Positions 27,499 through 37,414 of a DNA stretch of 55,781 bases are shown here, one piece after another. The stretch covers positions 1 through 55,781 of the forward strand of contig CAYQZV010000015.1 of assembly GCA_964422145.1 (NCBI GenBank). The letters are read 5' to 3'. The stretch's first letter is position 1; each line of letters begins with the position of its first letter. Below the pieces are notes generated by a model, which was not told the origin of the DNA, did not search any database, and saw only the letters and a program-made list of their open reading frames with translations. Source of the stretch: JACNKV01 sp964422145 (GTDB taxonomy: Bacteria; Fidelibacterota; Marinisomatia; Marinisomatales; JACNKV01). The translations under genes and the position numbers were made by a program.

Positions 27499-27906
27499 TT
27501 ACGATTCAAAATGTTTCAAATAAAAATAGCATTGAAGCATCAATGCAAGAAAGATCAGGTCGGCAAAACCAAAGAGTGTGACAAAAAGAACGTGAGGAAC
27601 ATCCCCGAAAAAATAATAGAAAAAAGCAATCCCGGAATACGCGAGTTTATACAGCGCACCCACCAAAATCAAATCCCTGTTTTTAACCAAATCTCCCTGA
27701 TAGATCAGCCAATATGCAATTCCGATCACCAACAGAAAAGCACCGATCAACGAAATGTATCCTGTAAAATCAGGAAGTTTGTGTGCAATTCCAAGGATTC
27801 CAAATGCCGCTTTAAAGAAAAATGTGAAAACGATGCCCAGCACAATATCATAAATGGCAGCGACGAGAAATAACTTTTTATAAAACGGTTCGCGTTTTAA
27901 GGTCAT
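27499..27906 (-). CDS. Small four-helix membrane protein
   Basis: A 135-residue protein with four hydrophobic segments (about residues 15-35, 45-65, 75-95 and 105-128). The longer open frame begins at 28017, but ATG 27906 is preceded by GGAGG at 7 bases and avoids overlap with the divergent receptor gene, so I use it. No motif or family recognised; function unknown. Confidence 0.78.
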   Translation of the reverse strand: MTLKREPFYKKLFLVAAIYDIVLGIVFTFFFKAAFGILGIAHKLPDFTGYISLIGAFLLVIGIAYWLIYQGDLVKNRDLILVGALYKLAYSGIAFFYYFFGDVPHVLFVTLFGFADLIFLALMLQCYFYLKHFES

Positions 27907-28027
27907 GATGTTTCCTCCGTAATGTTGAAAAGGATTGGGTAAATTTACATCAGAATAAAAATGGATAGGCAATATCCTTTTTTTGTTTCCACGATTTACG
28001 GTTTTATATTTCCACATGTCCAGATCA

Positions 28028-30208
28028 ATGAAAATGCGAATTTTTCTGCCAATATTTGTTCTTATCGTTCAGGTTGCAGTGGGACAAGAGAGGATTCAAC
28101 TTGTCGGTCAAGTCACCGATCAAGAAACAAACGAACCGCTGATTGGTGTCAACGTTTTGGTCAAAAATACATTTATCGGTGCTGCCACAGACAGCAAAGG
28201 CGAGTTCATGATCTCCGAGCTCTCCGTTCAAGATTATATATTGGTTTTCTCTATGATTGGATATAAAACCGCTACCGTTCGGATTTCGCCCCTGAAGAAT
28301 TCTCAGTTTATGAATGTCGCATTAGAGCAGGATGTTCTTTCCTCCCCACAAGTCATTGTCACCGCGTCCCGCAAAGCTCAAGATATCATGGATGCTCCTC
28401 TCTCCGTTTCTGTGATCAGTCCGCGGAGTATTCGGGCAAAATCTGCGACCAGCTTAACAGAAGTGTTGCCGTATGAAGCGGGAGTCAATACCGTCAACGG
28501 ACAATTGAATATTCGCGGTGCATCCGGTTATACGATGGGTGCTGGAGAGCGGTCGCTGATTCTGCTTGATGGTGTTCCGCTTCTCGGAAGTGCCGCCGGG
28601 AATATCAGCTGGACGGTCGTTCCAACCTCAGAGATTGAACAGGTCGAGATCATCAAATCCGGCGGGTCGGCGTTATACGGATCAAGTGCGTTGGGCGGAG
28701 TATTAAACATCATTACCCGAAATGCTCCCTCCAAACCCGAAACGAAACTCCGAACAAAATTAGGTCGATACAGCCAACCCAAATATGATCAATGGGAATG
28801 GAGAGATTCTCCCGGTCAATATCAACTGTTTGAGGTTACACATGCCAGACCCTTCGGCAATCATTCCGGCTGGGTTCGTCTTCAACGAATAGCGGATGAC
28901 GGGTTTACTGAGTTAGGCTGGGAAGATTCCTGGAATATCACCGGAAAGTGGAAATGGAATTATTTATCGCAATATACCGCATCGTTGTACGGAAATTATT
29001 ACACAGACACTTCCGGGTTGATCAATCAATGGAAGAGTCCTGCCGATCCGTTTGAAGCGCCTGAAGGGGACGGTGAGGATTACGGCGTCGGCAGTAAACT
29101 TAACATCAATGGATTTTTCAATTATGTGTCATCGCCGAATTTATCTGTCAAGCTGAAAGGTTCGTTGTATGATGTTCATTGGAAAAATCACGGCAGAACC
29201 AACCAAAACTACTCCAATGAACAAAAGATCTTTTCCGAGATTCAATTAAATTCGAATCTTCTTTCCTCTCTAAATGTAACCACCGGACTCACAGCCCAAC
29301 ATGGACTGATTGATGCCGAGATTTTCGGGAATCACACCAGTATGTCTGCGGCATTTTATCTATTGGTACAGCAACGTGTTTTCTCCAAGTGGACGGTTTC
29401 AGCAGGAGGACGGTTTGAGAGTTACCGTGTGGATGAAAAACTGTTGGACGAAACCTTCGCACCGCAAATTGCAGTAAATTACAGACCGATGGATTGGATG
29501 GCCATTCGTTCATCATTCAGCCGCGGGTTTCGTGTCCCGACCATTGCCGAGCTTTTCACCGAAAGCCAAATGGGCGTATTTGTTGTGAAACCCAACCCGA
29601 ATCTGATTCCTGAATACAGTATGTCCGGTGAATTAGGCGGAACAATTATGATGCCGTTGGGACGCTGGGCTCCTCATTTCATAATAGACGGTGCGATCTT
29701 TTTCAATGAGTACAGCAATCTGATTGAACCCAAACCTGATGACAACGGGGTGATCCATTTTGAAAATGTGACCAACGCAACAATATCCGGTACGGAAATT
29801 GGAGTAAAACTCGGAGTTTTCGATAATCTTTTGGAGTTCGGCGGAGCTTATACGTATTTAGATCCGGTCGAAATTAATGCTTCCGGGAGTGTAATTGATA
29901 CGTTATCGTATCGATTCAGACACACATGGGTTCAATCCATCATCGTTAATGCTTTCGGATTTTCCACCGGGATTGAATACCGATATTCCAGCCGGATGGA
30001 TAAAGTACAGTTATTTGATGAAAACGAGATAACCGGCAGTGATAAGCGTGTCCCGGTTCATGTATGGAATGCCCAATGTGGTTATCAATATTTGGGTTGG
30101 GAAGTTCAGCTCAGAGTAGAGAATATATTTCAGTATTATTACACTGAACTCGAACGGAATATGGGATCTGAGCGATTTATCTCACTTGATATCCGCAAGA
30201 TATTCTAG
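28028..30208 (+). CDS. TonB-dependent receptor (siderophore/cobalamin type)
   Basis: A 726-residue outer-membrane receptor. Signal peptide (residues 1-19), then a CarboxypepD-reg domain (LVGQVTDQETNEPLIGVNVLV), a plug domain with NIRGASGYTMGAGERSLILLDGVPLL and GGSALYGSSALGGVLNIITR, and a barrel ending with the aromatic SLDIRKIF. The plug motifs are those of BtuB/FepA-like receptors. The start is uncertain: ATGs at 28016, 28028 and 28034 are in frame; 28028 gives a good signal peptide. No periplasmic-binding or ABC genes are adjacent, so substrate is open. Confidence 0.9.
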   Translation: MKMRIFLPIFVLIVQVAVGQERIQLVGQVTDQETNEPLIGVNVLVKNTFIGAATDSKGEFMISELSVQDYILVFSMIGYKTATVRISPLKNSQFMNVALEQDVLSSPQVIVTASRKAQDIMDAPLSVSVISPRSIRAKSATSLTEVLPYEAGVNTVNGQLNIRGASGYTMGAGERSLILLDGVPLLGSAAGNISWTVVPTSEIEQVEIIKSGGSALYGSSALGGVLNIITRNAPSKPETKLRTKLGRYSQPKYDQWEWRDSPGQYQLFEVTHARPFGNHSGWVRLQRIADDGFTELGWEDSWNITGKWKWNYLSQYTASLYGNYYTDTSGLINQWKSPADPFEAPEGDGEDYGVGSKLNINGFFNYVSSPNLSVKLKGSLYDVHWKNHGRTNQNYSNEQKIFSEIQLNSNLLSSLNVTTGLTAQHGLIDAEIFGNHTSMSAAFYLLVQQRVFSKWTVSAGGRFESYRVDEKLLDETFAPQIAVNYRPMDWMAIRSSFSRGFRVPTIAELFTESQMGVFVVKPNPNLIPEYSMSGELGGTIMMPLGRWAPHFIIDGAIFFNEYSNLIEPKPDDNGVIHFENVTNATISGTEIGVKLGVFDNLLEFGGAYTYLDPVEINASGSVIDTLSYRFRHTWVQSIIVNAFGFSTGIEYRYSSRMDKVQLFDENEITGSDKRVPVHVWNAQCGYQYLGWEVQLRVENIFQYYYTELERNMGSERFISLDIRKIF

Positions 30209-30216
30209 AAAAATAT

Positions 30217-30468
30217 TTAGGGGATGGATTCTTTGTGGAAAACTTTTTTCAGTCTATCACGAAGTTTTTCAAGCGTCCCGCGACTCAGCAAAATCAAACC
30301 GACCCCGTAAGGAATCCACGAAACCGCATAGAGGATTGTTCCACTCCAAATCCAAATTTTATTGTCGGTCTGAACATACATAATCCCGGACATCAGGATT
30401 CCGCCGTAGCCGACAAGAAGCCCGATTGTGATTAAAACAATGCTTAATATAGATTTATTTTTACTCAT
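30217..30468 (-). CDS. Small two-helix membrane protein
   Basis: An 83-residue protein with two hydrophobic segments (about residues 8-30 and 38-60) and a basic amphipathic C-terminus (RGTLEKLRDRLKKVFHK). It fits exactly between the receptor and the PAP2 gene. No clear ribosome-binding site and no recognised family; I judge it real from its membrane-protein pattern and the lack of any better use of the space. Confidence 0.6.
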   Translation of the reverse strand: MSKNKSILSIVLITIGLLVGYGGILMSGIMYVQTDNKIWIWSGTILYAVSWIPYGVGLILLSRGTLEKLRDRLKKVFHKESIP

Positions 30469-30501
30469 ATTTCGTTGGTAAATTTATCGTACTTTTTCAA
30501 T

Positions 30502-31242
30502 ATGAAACCTATATACATATCCATTCTGATCATTTTTGGATTCCTTCATGCAGAAGAGCCTGACCGGTTTTCTTCTTTTTCCAATTGGATGAGGTCCACG
30601 CCTGCTTATTTCGGCGCAGGACTTTCTAATGCGGTAAACGATCACACAAACCAGTTTATTCTCGGGAGTGCTTTACTCGGTGCAGGGATCGCTACCCGAT
30701 TTGATAACCGAGTTCAAACGTATTTCCAGACGAATAAACCATTGCCAAAGAACTTATCCCGATTGGGAGATCATTACGGATTTTTGGGAGCACCGGTGAT
30801 TCTTGCATCTACCATACTCGGATCTTCCTTGGCGTACAAAGATCACAGGCTTGTTGTATTCCGCAAATTAGAATTCGCTACAGCAGCATTTTCTTGCAAT
30901 ACCGCAGTGACCTATTTTCTTAAATATACTGTGGGGAGAAAACGCCCAAATGGTGAAAACAACCGATCCTTTCCATCCGGACATACTTCAAACAGTTTTG
31001 TCACGGCAGCCGTTGCGCATGAATTATTCGGTAATACGGCGGGAACGATTGCGTATTTATCCGCTGTGATTGTAGGCATCAGCAGGATCAATGATAATAA
31101 GCATTATTTGAGTGATGTTCTCGTCGGGGCCGGAATAGGAACTGCGATCGGACGCGGATTCGCTGCGCAGTACAAAGATCAATCCGTAGCGTATACGGTA
31201 AGTCTAACTGGGGATGGGTTAAGAATTATACTCCCTTTATAA
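30502..31242 (+). CDS. PAP2-family phosphatase
   Basis: A 246-residue membrane phosphatase of the type-2 phosphatidic acid phosphatase family. All three motifs are present: KYTVGRKRPN (C1), FPSGHTSNSF (C2) and SRINDNKHYLSDV (C3), with the catalytic histidines. A signal peptide or first helix occupies residues 1-15. It probably dephosphorylates a lipid phosphate or undecaprenyl pyrophosphate in the envelope. ATG 30502 gives the signal peptide at the N-terminus; the frame is open back to 30475. Confidence 0.9.
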   Translation: MKPIYISILIIFGFLHAEEPDRFSSFSNWMRSTPAYFGAGLSNAVNDHTNQFILGSALLGAGIATRFDNRVQTYFQTNKPLPKNLSRLGDHYGFLGAPVILASTILGSSLAYKDHRLVVFRKLEFATAAFSCNTAVTYFLKYTVGRKRPNGENNRSFPSGHTSNSFVTAAVAHELFGNTAGTIAYLSAVIVGISRINDNKHYLSDVLVGAGIGTAIGRGFAAQYKDQSVAYTVSLTGDGLRIILPL

Positions 31243-31255
31243 GGTAATTTGCTGA

Positions 31256-34200
31256 TCATTTGATCAGCATGATCTTTCTCACCTGAGAAAATTTATCCGC
31301 CATCATGGTGATCAAGTACACTCCCGATGCTACCTCACGATAGGTTTTATCTTTTCCGTCCCATTTCACTTCATAGTGTCCCGGAGACATGTATTCTTCC
31401 AATAATCGGACCACTTCTTTCCCGTGCATGTCATAAATCATCAGCTTCACCCGGCTGTATTTTGCCACATCAAAGGGAATCGTGGTTTCTTTATTGAACG
31501 GATTCGGGAAGTTTTGAGAAAGGGAAAAATCCCCTGGAATATGTTGTAAATAAAATTTCTTCGGATTGGTGCAGCGAGTAGTATTATTCCCATCATACAC
31601 CTCAACATACCACTCGTAAGGAATTCCAGTATGTAATATGTCCTTCCCATTAAATATCACATGATAATCTTGAATATTGACGATGGATGTATCCAACTGG
31701 TCGCCTCGTAAATAAAAATTGTACATCAGCGTATCATTATCAATATCCGTTGAAGGGTACCATTGAAAGTCAATCGTGGCCGAATCACCGATAATGTGGT
31801 TAATCAATTCAAAAGAACTTGGCGGATCGTTTACCGGAAGAATGCTGACAATCACCTGTGAAGTATCCTGGGTGAATTTATCTTGAACAAAGACATCCAA
31901 TGTATCGATTCCAAACCAGTGTTTATCTCCTTTCAACTCAAATGAATTCACTTTTGATTCAAACATGATATTCTCACCGGAACGGATTTCCCATGTTAGA
32001 GTAGAATCATGATCATCGATATCCGTAACAAACGGGAATAAAGATTCATAGGAATTTGTAAACAGTTCATCTTCATGAAAAACGATCTCAGGGATAGTAT
32101 CCAGCACAGGAGGATCGTTTACAGGCAGAACGGTTATATTGACGATCTGGATATCAGAAGCATGATTGTCATCTTGAACTTTTAGAATATACTGATTGGA
32201 TTCTCCGAAAAAATTTGGGTTCGGAATAAATCTTGCATTGTGAGTTTCCGGATCAATTTCAATTTGAATATGCTCTTGATATTGTTCCAGTAATTCTTGT
32301 GGATTTTGCGGCGTACTTGGAGAGTAAAACCACTTATCCGATACTATTTTGGTTTTCAAAGACGGTTCATTTAAATATGCAGACCATGTCAGCGTGGTTT
32401 TGTCATTATCAACATCTTCAACATAGAGACTCAAATTGAGTGCAAACTCTGTGTCTTCATCCATGACAATATCCGAGATGGGTGATAAACTTGGTGAATC
32501 GTTTACGGGAAAGACATGGATTCGAAATGTCGAGGAATCTGTGTACTCCCCATCAGAGATAAGAAGGGTTGCTTTATCCATCCCAAACCAATTGTTTGGC
32601 GCATAAAAATCCATTGTGTTTTCACTTCCGGAGGCCGATAAATGCTGCATCCCTGTCACTCGTATTTTCATGTCCTTGAATAGATCATCCGGATCAACAA
32701 CAAAGTCTTTCCACCGTAGATCTGAGATACGCAAGAAGCCGTCTTCATAAAATGCAGTATCCGGAAGAATTTTGGATAGTCTCGGTGGGTCATTCACAGA
32801 AATGATTTCAATCGGTAACAATGTAAAGTCTTTGAATTCACCGTCGCTGACTATAACAAGCAGAGTATCATGTCCAAACCAGTTTTGCGGAGATACTAAA
32901 ATTCCCATCTCACGGTTTTGAACAACCTCGATATTTCTCCCGCTTTTCACCTCCCAGGATAAGCTGTCAACCGAATCATCAATATCAACAACTCTATTGT
33001 TCCAATCTGAAAACCGAATCAATTCTTCCTGGTCTTCCAAATATCGCAGTTCGGTGAAGTTATTAATAAGAATCGGCGGGTCATTAACGGGTTCCACCCA
33101 AACAATAATCTCATTTTCATCAAAATATTCTCCGTCAAATACCGTGACGGTTAAGGTGTCATTTCCGTACCAATTTGATTGGGGTATTAAGACAAATCCG
33201 TTTGGATTTTTCTCCGCTTTTGTTGCCTGCCCATCCATGACAGTAAAGATCATCTCTTCTGATGTGTTATCTATATCTTGGATCCATTCATACCAGTCCT
33301 GGATATACACAGGTATGGCCTCATCTTCGTTTCCGGAATATTCAGGAAGGGCGTTCGTAAATATCGGCGGATCATTTACCGGCAGAACACTAAGGGTAAC
33401 GTAAGCAGTATCTGTCAATGCGCCATCTGAGAGGATGATGGCTGCAATCTCAGTTCCAAACCAATCTTTCGGAGCGGAAAAAACAGCGCTTGTATCATTC
33501 GCCTTTATTATCACACTATCCTCTCCGCGAAATGCCCACGTCATATCACTCAATTGATTATCAGGATCCTTGATATTCAGATGCAAATCGGACAGGAAAA
33601 TCGTGAGCGAATCATCTTCAAAAAATGTGATATCATCTAAAAGTGAGAGCACCGGCGGGTCGTTTATGGGACGTACTTTAACCTTTAATACTGCAGTATC
33701 ACTAAGCATTCCATCTGAAACATGCACAATCAGCGAGTCATTCCCATACCAGTTTTTCAACGATGAAATCGTAAATCCGTCGACTCTTTTTTCGGCAATT
33801 AGGTTCTTGCCGGCAGTTACTTGTATTTGAAGATTCGATCTTTCCGTATCCGGGTCATCAACTTTTTCAAGCCAATCCAAAAGATCAACATCAAACATCA
33901 TATCTTCATCAAACTGGATCAAATCAAAATACCCGGTAATAACAGGCGGATCATTGACTGGATAAACGGTAACAATCGTCGAGGTTGTATCCGCCAAAAT
34001 TCCATCAGACACAATGACAACCACCGTATCAGAACCGTTCCAATTCTCATCATTACTGTAAAGGATGGAGTCCGTTTCCGATATGATTTGAATATGATCA
34101 CCGTGTAAAAATGTCCAAGATAATTCTTGAGGGATGTTATCAACATCTTCAACCGATTCATAAAACGCTGAATAGGGACGTTTCAATGTGTCGTCTTCTG

Positions 34201-35191
34201 CCCACGTGACGGCTGGCAGTTTATCGATAAACTTCGGCGGGTCATTCACAGGATTTACAATCATGGCAAGAGTCACAGCAGCAAATAAATCACCGTCCGA
34301 AACAAAAATCTGAATGGAATCTATACCAAACCAATGATCCTCAGCGGTAAAACGAATGACTGTATCTTCTAATACGGCATTAATACTATGTCCGGAAACA
34401 ACACTCCAGCTTAGATCGCTGATCGGGTTGTCAATATCCTTAATCTCGTCAAACCAACGACTGATATCCGCATTCCATTCTTCATCTTCCGTTACCTGTA
34501 AAAAGAGATTTTCATTTTCAAAAACCGGCGGATCGTTCACGGGCATTACTTCAACATATAAAGCTGCCGTGTCTAATTCCATTCCGTCCGTAATGATTAT
34601 GGCAAGCGTGTCATTCCCATTCCAATCTTTGGGGGAATATGCTTCTAAACTATTGCCAAATAACTTTAGGGTGATATTCTCGGTTGATTCAATGCTGAAA
34701 TTCAAATCGTCAAGGGAATCCGGATCAAATATCTGCCCTCTCCATTCATCATATTGGAAAACTAATGTGTCATCTTCATCAAATTTTAGATGAAAACGGT
34801 CCAAAATAAATCTGGGTGGATCGTTAACCGGTGTAACCTGAATATGAAAAGTCACAGAATCCAATGAATCAATTTCTGAACGGAAGATAAATCTATCATC
34901 CCCCGTATAGTTCAAAAAGGACACATAGGTTAGTGTGGTGTCTGTGAGGGTCGTTACACCCCATTTTGCGGAATCTGAAATGAAGAATTGAGTTGAGTCT
35001 GTAAAAATTTCTTTCAGTTCGATGATCATTGAATCATCTTCTGCAATTGTAAATAGGAAATGATCCCGATTGGGAAGAATTGAGTTTGGCTGGCTGTACA
35101 TCCATGCAAAACATAATAAGAATATCCGAAGAATGTTTCTCGTTAATGTCTTTTTCCTGAATGGATTTATTGAGTGGTACAGCTTCATCAT
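31256..35191 (-). CDS. Large secreted cadherin-like repeat protein with FNPFN sorting domain
   Basis: A 1311-residue secreted protein. After a signal region (hydrophobic residues about 20-33) come about ten tandem repeats of 90-95 residues, each with a FxEDxxL start, an acidic DxDN motif, W-Y/F-G-N/D-D and an ending PVNDPPxF. I count 11 such repeat boundaries, typical of cadherin-like tandem-95 proteins that bind calcium between domains. A fibronectin-III-like domain follows (about residues 1130-1225), then a C-terminal domain with NFPNPFN, IYDMHGKEVV and GVYLITM, the FlgD-like/type IX sorting domain found in FCB-group bacteria. It is likely a surface adhesin. Confidence 0.9.
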   Translation of the reverse strand: MMKLYHSINPFRKKTLTRNILRIFLLCFAWMYSQPNSILPNRDHFLFTIAEDDSMIIELKEIFTDSTQFFISDSAKWGVTTLTDTTLTYVSFLNYTGDDRFIFRSEIDSLDSVTFHIQVTPVNDPPRFILDRFHLKFDEDDTLVFQYDEWRGQIFDPDSLDDLNFSIESTENITLKLFGNSLEAYSPKDWNGNDTLAIIITDGMELDTAALYVEVMPVNDPPVFENENLFLQVTEDEEWNADISRWFDEIKDIDNPISDLSWSVVSGHSINAVLEDTVIRFTAEDHWFGIDSIQIFVSDGDLFAAVTLAMIVNPVNDPPKFIDKLPAVTWAEDDTLKRPYSAFYESVEDVDNIPQELSWTFLHGDHIQIISETDSILYSNDENWNGSDTVVVIVSDGILADTTSTIVTVYPVNDPPVITGYFDLIQFDEDMMFDVDLLDWLEKVDDPDTERSNLQIQVTAGKNLIAEKRVDGFTISSLKNWYGNDSLIVHVSDGMLSDTAVLKVKVRPINDPPVLSLLDDITFFEDDSLTIFLSDLHLNIKDPDNQLSDMTWAFRGEDSVIIKANDTSAVFSAPKDWFGTEIAAIILSDGALTDTAYVTLSVLPVNDPPIFTNALPEYSGNEDEAIPVYIQDWYEWIQDIDNTSEEMIFTVMDGQATKAEKNPNGFVLIPQSNWYGNDTLTVTVFDGEYFDENEIIVWVEPVNDPPILINNFTELRYLEDQEELIRFSDWNNRVVDIDDSVDSLSWEVKSGRNIEVVQNREMGILVSPQNWFGHDTLLVIVSDGEFKDFTLLPIEIISVNDPPRLSKILPDTAFYEDGFLRISDLRWKDFVVDPDDLFKDMKIRVTGMQHLSASGSENTMDFYAPNNWFGMDKATLLISDGEYTDSSTFRIHVFPVNDSPSLSPISDIVMDEDTEFALNLSLYVEDVDNDKTTLTWSAYLNEPSLKTKIVSDKWFYSPSTPQNPQELLEQYQEHIQIEIDPETHNARFIPNPNFFGESNQYILKVQDDNHASDIQIVNITVLPVNDPPVLDTIPEIVFHEDELFTNSYESLFPFVTDIDDHDSTLTWEIRSGENIMFESKVNSFELKGDKHWFGIDTLDVFVQDKFTQDTSQVIVSILPVNDPPSSFELINHIIGDSATIDFQWYPSTDIDNDTLMYNFYLRGDQLDTSIVNIQDYHVIFNGKDILHTGIPYEWYVEVYDGNNTTRCTNPKKFYLQHIPGDFSLSQNFPNPFNKETTIPFDVAKYSRVKLMIYDMHGKEVVRLLEEYMSPGHYEVKWDGKDKTYREVASGVYLITMMADKFSQVRKIMLIK

Positions 35192-35315
35192 TTCACAATG
35201 GATTTGTATTATCTTGCGGAAAAAATTACATATAATCGACCACTACCAAAAAGGCGGGATATTATAAAATCACTGTTGGACAATAACGCAGTCGACTTCG
35301 CTCTGATGCACGAAG

Positions 35316-35561
35316 TTAAAGTCGTTTTTTAGCAAAAGCACGATCTGAAGGTGTTTTCAGATATTTTTCAAATGCCAATGCTCTGCTTCGGTCTGTAAAT
35401 GTAATACAGGTTTTTATTTTCCAAGGTTTATATTTTTTGGTATAACTGCTTTGGCCGTTATTGTGTGAAACGAGACGCTTTTTAATGTCTTGAGTGAATC
35501 CTGTATAATACTTCTGCGGATCATTAATAGATTGCAGTATATAAACGTAATATGTTTGCAT
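35316..35561 (-). CDS. GIY-YIG domain protein (UPF0213-like)
   Basis: An 81-residue single-domain protein with YYVYILQS and, 11 residues later, YYTGFT as the GIY-YIG pair, plus the conserved R in TQDIKKRLVSHN and the catalytic-type E in AFEKYLK. Such small proteins are related to the nuclease domain of UvrC and homing endonucleases; their cellular role is unclear. It stands alone 157 bases from tmRNA. Confidence 0.9.
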   Translation of the reverse strand: MQTYYVYILQSINDPQKYYTGFTQDIKKRLVSHNNGQSSYTKKYKPWKIKTCITFTDRSRALAFEKYLKTPSDRAFAKKRL

Positions 35562-35691
35562 TAATCTAACTTATTAAGAACCATTCAATTCTTAAAAAAT
35601 AAATCGAGTCTACTGCGATGTAGCTCGTCATATTATTATGATTAATATTCCCGCTTACGCCCCTCGAAAACTCGATGCTTCAGCGCGGTCA

Positions 35692-35713
35692 CCTCCGCTC
35701 TATCGAGCGAAGG
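35692..35713. terminator. Strong hairpin immediately downstream of tmRNA
   Basis: A nine-pair stem (CCTCCGCTC / GAGCGAAGG, one G-U) around the tetraloop TATC begins 5 bases beyond the mature tmRNA 3' end. It has no T tract, so it may act in processing or termination of the tmRNA precursor. Confidence 0.5.
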
Positions 35714-35717
35714 CGAG

Positions 35718-36068
35718 TGGAGGCGGGGAGAGTCGAACTCCCGTCCGAAATAAAACCCCGAAAAACGTCTACATGTGTAGTCCGCCGGATAATCTTATCT
35801 TGACTGCATCCGTGAACCCCTGCAAATCAAGACCAGCTCATGAAGTCTCATTCCAAAGCCATGAGCATACTTTGGAACCAGCCTGTAAAGATGACGCCCC
35901 TGGATAAAACTACAGGCAAAATTTTATCCGGGACGACTCACGTCAATTAAGCGTAAGCGACTTGGCCGTAATTGGCACTTATTTTGTTTTTCGAGTGATT
36001 AACGAGCTACCCGAAACCTCGACATGCAGTCTGACAGCGTTCTTATCCCGTCGAAACCGGTCGCCCCC
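35718..36068 (-). ncRNA. ssrA: Transfer-messenger RNA (tmRNA, SsrA)
   Basis: Rescues stalled ribosomes. On the minus strand the RNA starts with GGGGGCGACCGGTTTCGACG, the standard tmRNA 5' end, and ends with a T arm GGGAGTTCGACTCTCC and CGCCTCC-A. The acceptor arms (36062-36068 and 35719-35725) pair in all seven positions with one G-U. CCA is not encoded. The tag reading frame at 35947-35976 reads ANYGQVAYA followed by TAA. The tag is unusual in ending in AYA, not LAA or VAA. Length is about 351 nt. Confidence 0.97.
35947..35976 (-). other. tmRNA tag reading frame (ANYGQVAYA, stop)
   Basis: Resume codon GCC follows TAAGT on the minus strand, then AAT TAC GGC CAA GTC GCT TAC GCT TAA. With the alanine from charged tmRNA the tag added to proteins would be AANYGQVAYA. 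Confidence 0.85.
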
Positions 36069-36121
36069 ATTGTTAAATATCTACTAAAATTTACACAGAT
36101 TCAGGGGTATGGTTCCCGGAA

Positions 36122-37414
36122 TTAAAATTTTTGACCCACGGAAAAATGGAATGCGGGTTTTGTCCATTGTCCGTTTCGATATCCTACACCATAATCAAAC
36201 CGAAGTGTCTGCAATATCGCAATCGGGATGCGGAACCCAAGACCGGTCCCGAACATGGGCTCTTCGTGCAATATATTTTCGATCTCATCTCCTGCAACAC
36301 CGGCATCCAAATATCCTACGGCTGTTAAACCAAATTCCGTCCCGAATTTTGTTGCATACCGCGGAATAACTGTCTGACGTAATTCAAATGAAGTGATCAG
36401 CGTATTGATACCAAATCGAGTTGGATCATCAACAAATACCGATGAATCAGGAGATATCCAGCCTCTAACGGTTTCAGCGCCGCCGATATACCGCTTAAAA
36501 AAGTCATGTTCATTATCGCCAAACAAGAAATTTCCTGTCACGTTTGCGCAGGCGACTAATTTCTTTGCATCTCCGGCCAACGCATGAAAAACACTATAGG
36601 ATTGACTCCAATGAAAACGGTGTCTCCGATTTCCGGTAATATCAAATTCCTGTTTCAGATCATGGGCAATCAATATACCCTTAGTCGGGTTGATATATAA
36701 ATCACGCGTATCATACATTGGTTCAAACTCGACAGATACCCCTTGAAATAATGTTTTATCTGAAAGCGATTGTTCGGTTATCTCAAAATCGATATTGGTT
36801 TTAAACTTATATCCAAAGTACCGCCCAAACGAAAATTCTAAGTTTCTTGAAACAACATCAATCAGCAAATACGGATGAACCCAAAAGTTTTTCCCGACAT
36901 TGGCTGAAAAAGAAATATGATCCCCGGCAATCCATGGATCTTCATATTCTATTCCGTAAGATGTTCGTCCTCCAAATTCTCCGCCAACGGATACGATTTG
37001 ATTTCGACCCCGAAAATTATTGATAATCAGCCCGCCGGAGAATATCCATCCGTACTCTTCCGTATGGATGGGGAGTATCCCAGGCAGGTACCGCCAGGAT
37101 TCAATTACAAAGAACCGAAGGGATCCTGATTGATCATCCGTTGGAATATACTCCCAGGAAACGTGACTGAAAATTCCAAGATTTTCTAATCTGTCTCTGT
37201 CTTCATTCGCGGTTAATGAATCTAAGATCGTATTCGCCGGGTGTTGTATTTCCCTGCGAATGATATAGTCTTTTGTGACGTCATTACCGATAATCTGAAT
37301 ATCTGAAACCACATTGGTTTGCGCCATTGGTGTTGAAATGAAAAGGAATGAGGTGACAAAAAATAATAGACGACTGATATTCGTCGGCCGATAAAAACGA
37401 TTACATATCCACAT
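36122..37414 (-). CDS. Omp85-family outer-membrane protein with a single POTRA-like domain
   Basis: A 430-residue protein: signal peptide (about residues 14-31), one POTRA-like domain (VVSDIQIIGNDVTKDYIIRREI, about residues 35-110) and a BamA/TamA-type barrel with the conserved VRGW (in GGAETVRGWI) and a terminal phenylalanine (FSVGQKF). With one POTRA it is much smaller than BamA, so it may be a specialised insertase or secretion pore. It overlaps the upstream lipoprotein gene by 14 bases and is likely to work with it. Confidence 0.88.
   Translation of the reverse strand: MWICNRFYRPTNISRLLFFVTSFLFISTPMAQTNVVSDIQIIGNDVTKDYIIRREIQHPANTILDSLTANEDRDRLENLGIFSHVSWEYIPTDDQSGSLRFFVIESWRYLPGILPIHTEEYGWIFSGGLIINNFRGRNQIVSVGGEFGGRTSYGIEYEDPWIAGDHISFSANVGKNFWVHPYLLIDVVSRNLEFSFGRYFGYKFKTNIDFEITEQSLSDKTLFQGVSVEFEPMYDTRDLYINPTKGILIAHDLKQEFDITGNRRHRFHWSQSYSVFHALAGDAKKLVACANVTGNFLFGDNEHDFFKRYIGGAETVRGWISPDSSVFVDDPTRFGINTLITSFELRQTVIPRYATKFGTEFGLTAVGYLDAGVAGDEIENILHEEPMFGTGLGFRIPIAILQTLRFDYGVGYRNGQWTKPAFHFSVGQKF

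Noticed and set aside
35316..35561. GIY-YIG protein as the mobility enzyme of the island
   Set aside because: It lies outside the direct repeats and belongs to a small stand-alone family, not to integrases or known homing endonucleases with a recognisable target.
35638..35907. 89-residue plus-strand frame
   Set aside because: It overlaps the tmRNA gene on the other strand and its translation follows RNA stems, not a protein pattern.
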